A stretch of DNA of 9,477 bases from an uncultured Oscillospiraceae bacterium (GTDB lineage Bacteria > Bacillota > Clostridia > Oscillospirales > Acutalibacteraceae): assembly GCA_900549945.1 (NCBI GenBank), contig URQJ01000066.1, positions 1 to 9,477 on the forward strand, in the 5' to 3' direction. How positions within the stretch are numbered: the stretch's first letter is position 1; the number at the start of each line of letters is the position of its first letter. Shown here one piece after another: positions 1-5,484 of the stretch. A program made the translations under genes and the position numbers. The notes under the pieces are model-generated. The model made no database searches. It had not been told where the DNA came from and saw only the letters and a program-made list of their open reading frames with translations.

Positions 1-15
1 ACGCTCTTCCGATCT
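1..15. other. Illumina adapter remnant at contig start
   Basis: The first fifteen bases, ACGCTCTTCCGATCT, are identical to the 3' end of the Illumina TruSeq universal / read-1 primer sequence. They end exactly where a normal coding sequence (ylbJ on the minus strand) is interrupted. This is untrimmed library adapter carried into the assembly, not genomic DNA, and it also suggests that base 1 is the true end of a contig. The match to the adapter is from memory but is a very well known sequence. Confidence 0.95.
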
Positions 16-244
16 GGCCTGCCGCCCTGCTGCCCGAGAGCAGGCAGGCGAGCAGCACGAAAGGAAACAGCGCGGGCACGAGCGTGTTCAGGCAGGTGTA
101 GATGCCGCTGCGCACGCCGGTCGCGGCGTCGGTGCGGTACATAAGCGCGAGGATGCACAGAAAAAGCAGCGCGGCAGCGGAAAGTGCTGCAGCAAGCGGC
201 CTTGCGGCGGCGCGCACGGGTGCGGGCAGGGCGTGGGCTTTCAA
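16..244 (-). CDS. ylbJ: Sporulation integral membrane protein YlbJ-like, N-terminal fragment
   Basis: Partial gene: about 76 N-terminal residues are present, and the rest is lost at the adapter. The TTG start at 244-242 is chosen because an AGGAGGA ribosome site (258-252) stands 7 nt upstream and no ATG fits. Residues about 14-36 form one hydrophobic helix. Residues about 46-68 form a second with the stretch CLNTLVPALFPFVLLACLL, which resembles the first conserved block of YlbJ (a nucleoside-recognition/gate-domain membrane protein needed for spore formation, SigE-controlled in Bacillus). The full family is about 400 residues, so this is roughly a fifth. It is divergent from yqfC, another SigE gene, which supports the identification. 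Alternatively it could be another SpmA/gate-domain protein. Confidence 0.65.
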
Positions 245-278
245 ATCGGTTTCCTCCTCTGTTTGCCGGTTTCCTCTC

Positions 279-307
279 AGTATATGCGCGGGGGCCGCCG
301 CATATTT
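279..307 (-). promoter_or_regulatory. Candidate SigE promoter for ylbJ
   Basis: On the minus strand, AAATATG (307-301) as -35 and CATATACT (286-279) as -10 are separated by exactly 14 nt. Known SigE consensus in Bacillus is KMATATT, 14-15 nt, CATACAnT; the -10 agrees at six of seven defined bases and the -35 at five of seven. The predicted start lies near 272, leaving a leader of about 28 nt that contains the ribosome site. AT-rich elements stand out in an otherwise GC-rich gap. The call is inference from consensus matching and from ylbJ being a SigE gene elsewhere. Confidence 0.5.
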
Positions 308-308
308 A
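280..308 (+). promoter_or_regulatory. Candidate SigE promoter for yqfC, overlapping the ylbJ promoter
   Basis: GTATATG (280-286) as -35 and CATATTTA (301-308) as -10 are spaced 14 nt apart. The -35 matches at five of seven positions, but the -10 keeps only the CATA core, so this is weaker than the opposite-strand promoter. The two promoters use the same bases, because ATATGCG (282-288) and CGCATAT (299-305) are inverted copies. A start near 315 would place the yqfC ribosome site almost at the 5' end of the message, which counts against it. Confidence 0.35.
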
Positions 309-331
309 TAGCGGAGAAAGGAGGCGCGGCG

Positions 332-577
332 ATGGGAGAAAAAACGGATAAGGTGCGCTTTGGCCTGACCGGCGGTACGATCCGAACCGAGATTCTCGGC
401 AGCCGCCGGCTGATTCTCGAGGGCTGCGACGGCATCGTCGAATACGGCGCGGAGGAAATCGGCTTCCGGTGCGGCCGGCAGCAGGTTTGGGTAAAGGGGA
501 AGAATTTGCAGCTCGTGCGCGTGGAGGAGGACAGCGCCGTGCTGACCGGCAAAATCGAGGAGGTGGCTTACCGGTGA
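332..577 (+). CDS. yqfC: YabP/YqfC family sporulation protein
   Basis: 81 residues, the normal size for this family of small spore-formation proteins (about 80-100). YqfC is made in the mother cell under SigE in Bacillus; its biochemical role is unknown. The recognisable core runs from about residue 24 to the end: the LILEGCDGIVEYG stretch, then VKGKNLQLVRV and the closing LTGKIEEVAY, which follow the family pattern of a beta-rich domain with an I-EY block, a GKNL block and a final G-I block. The ATG at 332 is preceded by AAAGGAGG at 317-324. The stop overlaps the next start (GTGA), as expected for the conserved yqfC-yqfD pair. A longer in-frame extension upstream to 233 lacks a ribosome site and crosses the promoter region, so it was not used. 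Confidence 0.85.
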   Translation: MGEKTDKVRFGLTGGTIRTEILGSRRLILEGCDGIVEYGAEEIGFRCGRQQVWVKGKNLQLVRVEEDSAVLTGKIEEVAYR

Positions 578-1101
578 CCGAGAAAATCGCGCGGTGGGCG
601 TTCGGCACCGCGACTGCGCGCGTTTCGGGCGATACGGCGCGCTTTATGAACGTGGCGGTGAAAAGCGGGATCGTGCCGCTCAAGATAGACCGGCAGGGCG
701 AAAGCCTGCTTTTGACCGTGCGGGCAAAGCAGTACCGGCGGCTGCACGCGGTCAAAGTGCGCACGCACGCGCGTGTGCGGCTTATCGGCCGGCGCGGCTG
801 GCCGTTCGTGCTGCGCCGCGCGCTGCGGCGGCCGGGCTTGCTGCTCGGCGCCGTGCTCGGCATCGCGCTGTACGGCATGTTCATCGCGATCGTCGTGCCG
901 CCCGCAAAAGAGAACCGCGCCGTCGCGGCCGTCGCCGTCGTTTCCATGGCGGTTTCCGCCGTGTTCAGTTTAGCGCCGTATCTCCGGGAGATTTCCTCGG
1001 GCTTCCGCATCATTTTGGTGACGGTGCTCGTCGCGGGCGCTGCGGCGTGGCTCGCCCCGCTTGAGGACAAGCCCGCGGAGGAGGAAAGCCATGCGGCCTG
1101 A
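574..1101 (+). CDS. Chimeric ORF: YqfD N-terminus joined in frame to AzlC C-terminus
   Basis: 175 residues from a GTG start that overlaps the yqfC stop by 4 nt, with GAGGAGGT (557-564) 9 nt upstream. Residues 1 to about 96 look like the start of the sporulation protein YqfD, including the RRGWPFVLRRALRRPGLLLG stretch just before its first membrane helix; YqfD normally continues for about 400 residues with a large outer-face domain that is absent here. From about residue 97 (ALYGMFIAIVVPPAK, then SSGFRIILVTVLVAGAAAWL) the protein reads as the last third of AzlC, the large subunit of the AzlCD branched-chain amino-acid exporter (about 235 residues). The join lies inside a hydrophobic helix around bases 844-880. 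Codon use is alike on both sides. Either the assembly misjoined two loci of one genome, or a deletion fused them. The product is unlikely to serve either role. Confidence 0.8.
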   Translation: MTEKIARWAFGTATARVSGDTARFMNVAVKSGIVPLKIDRQGESLLLTVRAKQYRRLHAVKVRTHARVRLIGRRGWPFVLRRALRRPGLLLGAVLGIALYGMFIAIVVPPAKENRAVAAVAVVSMAVSAVFSLAPYLREISSGFRIILVTVLVAGAAAWLAPLEDKPAEEESHAA

Positions 1102-1411
1102 GATTTTCGCGTACATCGCCGTGATGGCGCTCGTCACCTACCTGATCCGCCTGCTGCCGCTGACGCTGATCCGGCGCAGAATCACGAACAAATACATCCG
1201 CTCATTCCTCTATTATGTGCCGTATGCGACGCTTTCCGCGATGACCTTCCCGGCGATCCTCTCCTCGACCGGCAGCACGTTCAGCGCGGCACTCGGGTTT
1301 GCGGCGGCGCTTTTCCTCGCGTTCCGCGGCAAGAGCCTTCTGAGCGTCGCGGTGTTCGCGAGCGCCGTCGTGCTCGTCTGCGAGCTGTTGCTCCCCCTGC
1401 TGCCGCTGTGA
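1091..1411 (+). CDS. azlD: AzlD family branched-chain amino-acid transport protein
   Basis: 106 residues, the usual size of AzlD, the small membrane subunit that works with AzlC to export branched-chain amino acids (and analogues such as azaleucine). Three to four hydrophobic helices fill it (about 5-25, 40-62, 66-86 and 88-105). The block TYLIRLLPLTLIRRRI followed by LYYVPYATLSAMTFPAIL is the typical AzlD signature region. The ATG at 1091 has GGAGGAGG at 1077-1084. It overlaps the end of the AzlC-derived ORF by 11 nt, the normal azlC-azlD coupling, which confirms that the upstream end really is azlC. Without an intact azlC in this contig its partner is missing or mis-assembled. Confidence 0.88.
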   Translation: MRPEIFAYIAVMALVTYLIRLLPLTLIRRRITNKYIRSFLYYVPYATLSAMTFPAILSSTGSTFSAALGFAAALFLAFRGKSLLSVAVFASAVVLVCELLLPLLPL

Positions 1412-1433
1412 GGCCGGGGCAGCGGCTCTTTTT
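1402..1433 (+). terminator. Intrinsic terminator overlapping the azlD end
   Basis: GCCGCTG (1402-1408) pairs with CAGCGGC (1420-1426) around an 11-nt loop, followed at once by TCTTTTT. The 5' arm lies inside the last azlD codons. It probably ends the azl transcript ahead of the stronger hairpin at 1464. Confidence 0.5.
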
Positions 1434-1463
1434 CGCCCGTGCGGAATGCGCCTTCAGAAAGCC

Positions 1464-1502
1464 AAAAGGCTGTATCCTTTTTTCGGATACAGCCTTTTTT
1501 CG
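1464..1502. terminator. Strong convergent-gene terminator
   Basis: A perfect 14-bp stem, AAAAGGCTGTATCC (1464-1477) with GGATACAGCCTTTT (1485-1498), and a 7-nt loop. A U-run follows on the plus strand (T 1495-1500 then CGTTTTT), and on the minus strand the stem itself ends in four U. It sits between the converging azlD and aldo/keto reductase genes and should stop transcription from both, more strongly for azlD. Confidence 0.85.
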
Positions 1503-1510
1503 TTTTTCGG

Positions 1511-2641
1511 TTATCCCTCGTTTTCGAAATGCGACGCCACCGTTTTCAGGTGCTCGATGATCGGCAGGTGCTGCGGACATACGCCCTCGCACTGGCCGCA
1601 CGCGATGCAGTCGCTCGCCTTGCCGAAATCGCGGGTCAGGTTGTCGTAATATTCGCCCTGTGGGGTCCAGCCCTTGCCCTTGACCTCCTGCATATCGGCG
1701 TTGTAGAGCGAGAAATATTTCGGGATCGCGATGTTCATCGGGCAGCCGTCCACGCAGTAGGCGCAGCCGGTGCAGGGGACTGCGATGTTCGCGTTGATCC
1801 GCTCCACAGCCTTCTGCACGACCGCGCGCTCCGCCTCGCTGAGCGGCTCAAAGTCCTGCATGTAGCCGGTGTTGTCGAGCAGCTGCTCCATGGTGCTCAT
1901 GCCGGAGAGCACGATCTGCACGTTCGGCAGGCTCGCCGCAAAGCGGATGGCCCAAGACGGCACCGACATCTCCGGCGCGAACGACTTGAACATTTCCGCG
2001 ACCGTATCCGGTACAGCCGCGAGCGTGCCGCCCTTAACCGGCTCCATGACAAATACCGGTACGCCGTGCTTCTCCGCGACCTCGTAGCACGCGCGGGACT
2101 GCACACCGGCGCTGTCCCAATCGAGGTAGTTGATCTGAAGCTGGACGAACTCGAATTCCGGGTGCTCGGTCAGCACGCGGTCGAGCAGCGCCGCGCCGTC
2201 GTGGAAGGAAAAGCCGATGTGCTTTACAAGCCCCTGCGCCTTTTTCTCCCGGATCCACGAAAAGCAGTCAAGCGTGTTGTACACGTCGAGGCTGTGCACG
2301 TTGATGTCGTGCAGCAGGTAATAGTCGAAAAATTCCACGCCGGTCTTTTCGCGCTGCTCGTTGAAGATCCGGTCGCGGTCCTCCTTCGTCTTGATGAAGC
2401 CGGAATGCAGCTTCGTCGCCAGCGTAAAGCTGTCGCGCGGGTGGCGCTGCACGAGCGCCTCCTTGGCGGCGCGCTCACTCTGGAACGCGCAGTACATCCA
2501 CGCCGTGTCAAAATACGTGAAGCCGCGCTCGAGAAAGGTATCCACCATCTTTTTGGTCTGCTCCATGTCGATCTTCCCCGGGTCGTTCTCGTCCAGAGAC
2601 GGCAGACGCATCAGGCCGAAGCCGAGTTTTTTCTGTGCCAT
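1511..2641 (-). CDS. Aldo/keto reductase with C-terminal dicluster [4Fe-4S] domain
   Basis: 376 residues, normal for the iron-sulfur branch of the aldo/keto reductase superfamily in anaerobes. Residues 1 to about 270 form the TIM barrel. The catalytic tetrad is visible as Asp45 and Tyr50 (FDTAWMY), Lys77 (ATKL) and His111 (YYLLHDI); GFSFHD (about 143-148) and QINYLD (about 169-174) are conserved barrel strands. Residues about 286-360 carry two cysteine sets, [11 protein letters not shown] (Cys290, 293, 296, 300) and [11 protein letters not shown] (Cys345, 348, 351, 355), suited to two [4Fe-4S] clusters. Electrons probably pass from a ferredoxin-like partner to a carbonyl substrate, or the reverse; the substrate is unknown. 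The ATG at 2641-2639 has AAGGAGT (2659-2653) upstream and its own promoter. It is probably cytoplasmic. Confidence 0.93.
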   Translation of the reverse strand: MAQKKLGFGLMRLPSLDENDPGKIDMEQTKKMVDTFLERGFTYFDTAWMYCAFQSERAAKEALVQRHPRDSFTLATKLHSGFIKTKEDRDRIFNEQREKTGVEFFDYYLLHDINVHSLDVYNTLDCFSWIREKKAQGLVKHIGFSFHDGAALLDRVLTEHPEFEFVQLQINYLDWDSAGVQSRACYEVAEKHGVPVFVMEPVKGGTLAAVPDTVAEMFKSFAPEMSVPSWAIRFAASLPNVQIVLSGMSTMEQLLDNTGYMQDFEPLSEAERAVVQKAVERINANIAVPCTGCAYCVDGCPMNIAIPKYFSLYNADMQEVKGKGWTPQGEYYDNLTRDFGKASDCIACGQCEGVCPQHLPIIEHLKTVASHFENEG

Positions 2642-2680
2642 CGTTTATATCCACTCCTTGTTTTTCATCCATCTGCGACT

Positions 2681-2709
2681 ATTCTAGCACGGCGCGGCGG
2701 AAAAAGCAA
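2681..2709 (-). promoter_or_regulatory. SigA-type promoter of the aldo/keto reductase gene
   Basis: On the minus strand TTGCTT (2709-2704), 17 nt, TAGAAT (2686-2681), with an extended -10 TGC directly before it. The start would be near 2674, giving a leader of about 33 nt that includes the AAGGAGT ribosome site. The gap 2642-2788 shows no other feature; no clear terminator follows the mazG-like gene, so read-through from it is possible. Confidence 0.55.
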
Positions 2710-2788
2710 ATAGCTGGTTTGCATCCCGCTGTATGCTTTGAAGGCATCGCAGGGGACTTCTGCCGCATAAGCTGCACGCAGAGCGCCG

Positions 2789-3088
2789 TCACCGCGAGCC
2801 CGCATCGCCCTTCCGCCGCAGGCGCGCGCCGTATTTTTCAAGCGCGCCGGAAAGCGCCCCTTCGGCGTCGACGTCCAGCTCGCAGCAGAGCGCCAGCAGC
2901 GAAAAAAGGCAGTCGCCGAGCTCCTCCGCGGTCTCCGGCGTCGGCGTGTACGGCCTTTTGCCGTAGTCCATCCCCCGCAGAATCTCCTTTGCGACCTCGC
3001 CGGTCTCGCTCGCGAGGTCGAGGCACCGGGCCGCCGCGCCGCAGAGCATATCGTTTTCCCTGAGAAATGTACGCACTCTTTCCTGCAT
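2789..3088 (-). CDS. MazG-like nucleotide pyrophosphohydrolase domain protein
   Basis: 99 residues, the size of the single-domain MazG-like / all-alpha NTP pyrophosphatase family, which hydrolyses (d)NTPs to monophosphate and pyrophosphate and can clear damaged nucleotides. The metal-binding pattern is present: LASETGEVAKEI (Glu28, Glu31, with Glu35) in one helix, and AEELGDCLFSLLAL (Glu56, Asp59) in a later helix, the family ExxE...ExxD arrangement. The ATG at 3088-3086 has GGAGGA (3101-3096) 7 nt upstream. It lies 89 nt after gap, behind that gene's terminator, and no strong promoter of its own is seen, so low-level read-through from gap is the likely source. The C-terminus is rich in basic residues. 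The exact substrate cannot be told from sequence. Confidence 0.8.
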   Translation of the reverse strand: MQERVRTFLRENDMLCGAAARCLDLASETGEVAKEILRGMDYGKRPYTPTPETAEELGDCLFSLLALCCELDVDAEGALSGALEKYGARLRRKGDAGSR

Positions 3089-3124
3089 ATCCGTTTCCTC
3101 CGTTTCCGCGGCCCATCCGCCGCA

Positions 3125-3161
3125 TAAAACAAAGAAGGGACAGGAAAAACCCTGCCCCTTC
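3125..3161 (-). terminator. Intrinsic terminator of gap
   Basis: Read on the minus strand, GAAGGGGCAG (3161-3152) pairs with CTGTCCCTTC (3143-3134), ten pairs with one G-U, around an 8-nt loop. It is followed by TTTGTTTTA (3133-3125) and begins 16 nt after the gap stop codon. Confidence 0.8.
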
Positions 3162-3177
3162 CGTACAGACTGAAAAA

Positions 3178-4212
3178 TTAGATCTCAGCGAAGTACTTGA
3201 TCGTTCTGACCATCTGGCTCGTGTAGGAGTTCTCGTTGTCGTACCAGGAAACAACCTGAACCTCATAGAGGTCGTCCGCGATCTTCGCAACCATCGTCTG
3301 CGTTGCGTCGAACAGGGAACCGTACTTCATACCGATAACGTCGGAGGAAACGATCTGATCCTCGTTGTAGCCGAAGCTCTCGGAGGCCGCCGCCTTCATA
3401 GCCGCGTTGATGCCTTCCTTCGTGACGTCCGTGCCCTTAACGACAGCCGTGAGGATCGTCGTGGAGCCGGTCGGAACCGGAACACGCTGTGCAGAGCCGA
3501 TGAGCTTGCCGTTGAGCTCCGGGATAACAAGGCCGATCGCCTTCGCAGCACCCGTGGAGTTCGGAACGATGTTCGCAGCGCCGGCGCGCGCACGGCGGTA
3601 GTCGCCCTTTCTGTGCGGGCCGTCGAGGATCATCTGATCGCCGGTGTAAGCATGGATCGTGCTCATGATGCCGCTCTGAACCGGAGCGTAGTCGTTGAGC
3701 GCCTTCGCCATCGGGGCGAGGCAGTTCGTGGTGCAGCTCGCTGCGGAAATGATGGTATCCTCAGCCGTGAGGGTCTTCTCGTTCACGCTGTAAACGATCG
3801 TCGGGAGATCGTTGCCGGCCGGAGCGGAGATGACAACCTTCTTCGCGCCCGCATCGATGTGCGCCTGCGCCTTTGCCTTAGAGGTGTAGAAGCCCGTGCA
3901 CTCGAGAACAACGTCAACGCCGATCTCGCCCCACGGAAGGTCCTTCGCGTCCTTCTCCGCGTAGATCTTCAGCGTCTTGCCGTCGACCGTGATGGTGTTC
4001 GCCTCGTCGTCAGCCTCAACGGTGTGCAGGCCTTCGCCGATCTTGCCGCAGTAGCCGCCCTGAGCGGTATCGTACTTCAGAAGATGTGCGAGCATGGAGG
4101 GCTTCGTAAGATCGTTGATCGCAACAACCTCATAACCCTCAGCGCCGAACATCTGTCTGAACGCCAGACGGCCAATGCGGCCAAAACCATTGATTGCAAC
4201 TTTAACTGCCAT
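3178..4212 (-). CDS. gap: Glyceraldehyde-3-phosphate dehydrogenase, type I (NAD)
   Basis: 344 residues, slightly above the usual 330-340. It oxidises glyceraldehyde 3-phosphate to 1,3-bisphosphoglycerate in glycolysis, in the cytoplasm. The NAD fold is at the start (INGFGRIGR, residues 7-15) with Asp34 (INDL), which favours NAD over NADP. The catalytic Cys160 is in [11 protein letters not shown] and the catalytic His187 in [25 protein letters not shown] (211-225) is the phosphate-binding loop, and WYDNENSY (323-330) is the usual C-terminal signature. The start is ATG 4212-4210 (MAVKVAING), with AGGAGGT (4228-4222) 9 nt upstream; an upstream in-frame ATG at 4245 would put that ribosome site inside the gene and is rejected. 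Strong ribosome site, good promoter and own terminator fit high expression as a single gene. No pgk or tpi is adjacent, unlike many Firmicutes. Confidence 0.98.
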   Translation of the reverse strand: MAVKVAINGFGRIGRLAFRQMFGAEGYEVVAINDLTKPSMLAHLLKYDTAQGGYCGKIGEGLHTVEADDEANTITVDGKTLKIYAEKDAKDLPWGEIGVDVVLECTGFYTSKAKAQAHIDAGAKKVVISAPAGNDLPTIVYSVNEKTLTAEDTIISAASCTTNCLAPMAKALNDYAPVQSGIMSTIHAYTGDQMILDGPHRKGDYRRARAGAANIVPNSTGAAKAIGLVIPELNGKLIGSAQRVPVPTGSTTILTAVVKGTDVTKEGINAAMKAAASESFGYNEDQIVSSDVIGMKYGSLFDATQTMVAKIADDLYEVQVVSWYDNENSYTSQMVRTIKYFAEI

Positions 4213-4257
4213 GATTGTTATACCTCCTGATATTTGTAGATACAAGATCTTGCCTAT

Positions 4258-4286
4258 ATTTTATAGCATTTCCGGAAATAATACAA
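4258..4286 (-). promoter_or_regulatory. SigA-type promoter of gap with a palindrome in its spacer
   Basis: On the minus strand TTGTAT (4286-4281), 17 nt, TAAAAT (4263-4258), or alternatively the extended -10 TGCTATAAA at 4268-4260 with a 15-nt spacer. The start falls near 4251, for a leader of about 40 nt. The spacer holds a perfect 12-bp palindrome, ATTTCCGGAAAT (4268-4279), which may be a regulator site. Confidence 0.6.
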
Positions 4287-4328
4287 GGCTTTTTTAGCTG
4301 AACACCAAACTTTTTCCCTAAAAAAGCC
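4287..4328 (-). terminator. Perfect inverted repeat, probable terminator of the membrane-protein gene
   Basis: GGCTTTTTTAG (4287-4297) and CTAAAAAAGCC (4318-4328) are perfect 11-bp inverted copies around a 20-nt loop. The repeat starts 2 nt past the stop of the membrane-protein gene and ends directly at the gap -35 box. On the minus strand a U-rich stretch (TTGTATTATTT) follows. A shorter competing hairpin, GCCG/CGGC at 4326-4338 with six U after it, overlaps. The long loop and AT-rich stem make termination uncertain. Confidence 0.45.
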
Positions 4329-4330
4329 GC

Positions 4331-5227
4331 TCACCGGCCGGAACCCGCCTTAAAACCGGGCTTTTTCTCGTGTGCGGGCGCGTGCTCGGGCGCACACAGC
4401 GCGAAAATCTCCCCTCTGAGGGAGAAAAGCAGCGCAAGGATGTGCACGCAGACCGCGAGCATGGCGAGCTGGATCACATACGGCATCTCCGTGGCATAGC
4501 CGCGGCCGGCAACAATCAGCACCGTATTCGAGACCACATACGTGAGCCAGAACACGGCGGCGGGCAGGCCGAACACAAAGGCCGTGCGCGCCGCTTTCTG
4601 CCCGCCCACGCCGGAGAGCAGCTTGCCCTCGGCAAGCAGGAAGAGGAGCATCGCCGCGCCGCCGCCGACCGTGTAGAGGTTTTCCACGGTCGTAGCCGAG
4701 GCGGAATACAGCATGAAGGTCAGCAGCATGTAGCTCAGTCCCCACACGACGCCGAGCGCCCAAAGCGCGCCGGGCTTTCCGGGAAACGCCCCGCCGCGCA
4801 TCCAGAGCACGGCCGCCGCGGCCGCCGCAGCGCCGAACAGCACCGTGAAAACAGCGAACGGCACATGCGACTGCACCTGCGCGGGCAGCACGAAGTAAGA
4901 GACGCCGAACGCCCTGTAGGCGTGCGCGTCCCACAAAAGGGCCACCGCGCAGAGCAGAAGGAAAACGCCCGCAAGCAGCGATGTGATGCCGGCGGGCCAG
5001 CTTCTCACCGGCCGCAGCACGCCGCAGCGCCCGCGGTCCAAAAAGCAGAGCAGGCCCGCCGCGAGCGCGGACAGGAGCGTCGCCCCGCTGTAGAGGATTG
5101 TCAGCGTACCGCTGTCCGTCACGAAGCCCGTTTCGTAATCAAAAAAGAAAAGCATCTGGATGCAGCGCAGTACCGTGCCGAGCAGGACGCCGGCACCCGC
5201 AATCCAGAACGCGCATTTTGTTTTCAT
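4331..5227 (-). CDS. Eight-TM integral membrane protein of unknown function
   Basis: 298 residues from ATG 5227-5225 (MKTKCAFWIAG), chosen because GGAGA (5241-5237) lies 9 nt upstream; a longer form from 5254 has no ribosome site and adds a polar tail before the first helix. Hydrophobic stretches at about 7-27, 43-63, 79-99, 120-143, 154-174, 186-206, 217-240 and 250-271 predict eight membrane helices with both ends on the same side. The C-terminal 27 residues are polar and basic (about 272-298). A short acidic loop, YETGFVTDSG, follows helix 1; no catalytic or transport motif is recognised. It has its own promoter, divergent from the marR operon, so it shares that control region. I do not recognise the family. 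Confidence 0.75.
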   Translation of the reverse strand: MKTKCAFWIAGAGVLLGTVLRCIQMLFFFDYETGFVTDSGTLTILYSGATLLSALAAGLLCFLDRGRCGVLRPVRSWPAGITSLLAGVFLLLCAVALLWDAHAYRAFGVSYFVLPAQVQSHVPFAVFTVLFGAAAAAAAVLWMRGGAFPGKPGALWALGVVWGLSYMLLTFMLYSASATTVENLYTVGGGAAMLLFLLAEGKLLSGVGGQKAARTAFVFGLPAAVFWLTYVVSNTVLIVAGRGYATEMPYVIQLAMLAVCVHILALLFSLRGEIFALCAPEHAPAHEKKPGFKAGSGR

Positions 5228-5282
5228 TTCAGCAGTTCTCCATTTCTGGGGCATAGCCCGCAGCCGTTTTTAAGACAAATCC

Positions 5283-5311
5283 ATTATAGCATATCCGGCG
5301 GTGCAAGAAAA
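5283..5311 (-). promoter_or_regulatory. Extended -10 SigA promoter of the membrane-protein gene
   Basis: Minus strand TGCTATAAT, with the perfect -10 at 5288-5283 and an extended TG. The -35 at 17 nt (TTTTCT, 5311-5306) is poor, as is usual when an extended -10 is present. The start is near 5276, for a leader of about 49 nt. Confidence 0.65.
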
Positions 5312-5320
5312 CACCCGGCA

Positions 5321-5380
5321 GAAATTTTTTTGAAAATTCAAATCTAACATCTTGACATTGTTGAATGCACCAACTATAAT
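5321..5380 (+). promoter_or_regulatory. Consensus SigA promoter of the marR-ABC operon with UP-like tract
   Basis: TTGACA (5352-5357), 17 nt, TATAAT (5375-5380): both hexamers and the spacing are perfect consensus. An A/T-rich run at 5321-5348 sits where an UP element would. Transcription should start near 5387. Such a strong promoter in front of a repressor gene implies tight repression in the uninduced state. Confidence 0.85.
5357..5377. promoter_or_regulatory. Candidate MarR operator in the promoter spacer
   Basis: ATTGTTG (5357-5363), 7 nt, CAACTAT (5371-5377): a dyad matching at six of seven positions that covers the region between the -35 and -10 boxes. Bound there, a MarR dimer would block RNA polymerase. 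The half-site ATTGTT recurs in the second dyad downstream. Confidence 0.5.
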
Positions 5381-5393
5381 ATAGGCCAGAGCA

Positions 5394-5415
5394 AACAATT
5401 AAGCGCATGATTGTT
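5394..5415. promoter_or_regulatory. Second candidate MarR operator near the transcription start
   Basis: AACAAT (5394-5399) and ATTGTT (5410-5415) are perfect inverted copies 10 nt apart, just past the predicted start. They use the same ATTGTT half-site as the spacer dyad, with a similar total length (22 against 21 bp), which suggests one protein binds both. Confidence 0.45.
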
Positions 5416-5463
5416 CACCGCATGCCAATTTTGTCCGCTCAAACCTATCCACTTCCACTTTAA
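5407..5463 (+). CDS. Possible 18-residue leader peptide upstream of marR
   Basis: ATG at 5407, 18 codons (MIVHRMPILSAQTYPLPL), stop TAA at 5461-5463, only 5 nt before the marR ribosome site. There is no clear ribosome site for it. Its 3' half is rich in Pro and Leu. ACCGCAT (5417-5423), inside it, is complementary to ATGCGGT (5474-5480), between the marR ribosome site and start codon, so translation of the leader could affect a hairpin over the marR start. This is speculative; it may simply be a chance ORF. Confidence 0.2.
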   Translation: MIVHRMPILSAQTYPLPL

Positions 5464-5484
5464 TAAAGAAAGGATGCGGTCGAT

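Noticed and set aside
469..1101. Longer start for the YqfD/AzlC ORF from an ATG at 469.
   Set aside because: It would overlap most of yqfC and lacks a ribosome site; GTG 574 has a strong GAGGAGGT and the usual yqfC-yqfD overlap.
1439..2713. 424-codon open frame on the plus strand opposite the aldo/keto reductase.
   Set aside because: High GC content keeps antisense frames open. The product is a His/Arg/Val-rich mirror with no domain, and the opposite strand carries full catalytic motifs.
2665..2800. Possible frameshifted C-terminal extension of the MazG-like protein.
   Set aside because: The 99-residue form is already the usual length with both metal motifs; the other frame downstream shows nothing conserved.
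3067..4230. 387-codon open frame on the plus strand opposite gap.
   Set aside because: Shadow of a highly biased gene; low-complexity Arg/Val/Asp protein with no motif or ribosome site.
4370..5347. 325-codon plus-strand frame opposite the membrane protein.
   Set aside because: Extremely Arg/Glu/His-rich mirror of a hydrophobic protein, with no ribosome site; it also runs through the divergent promoter.
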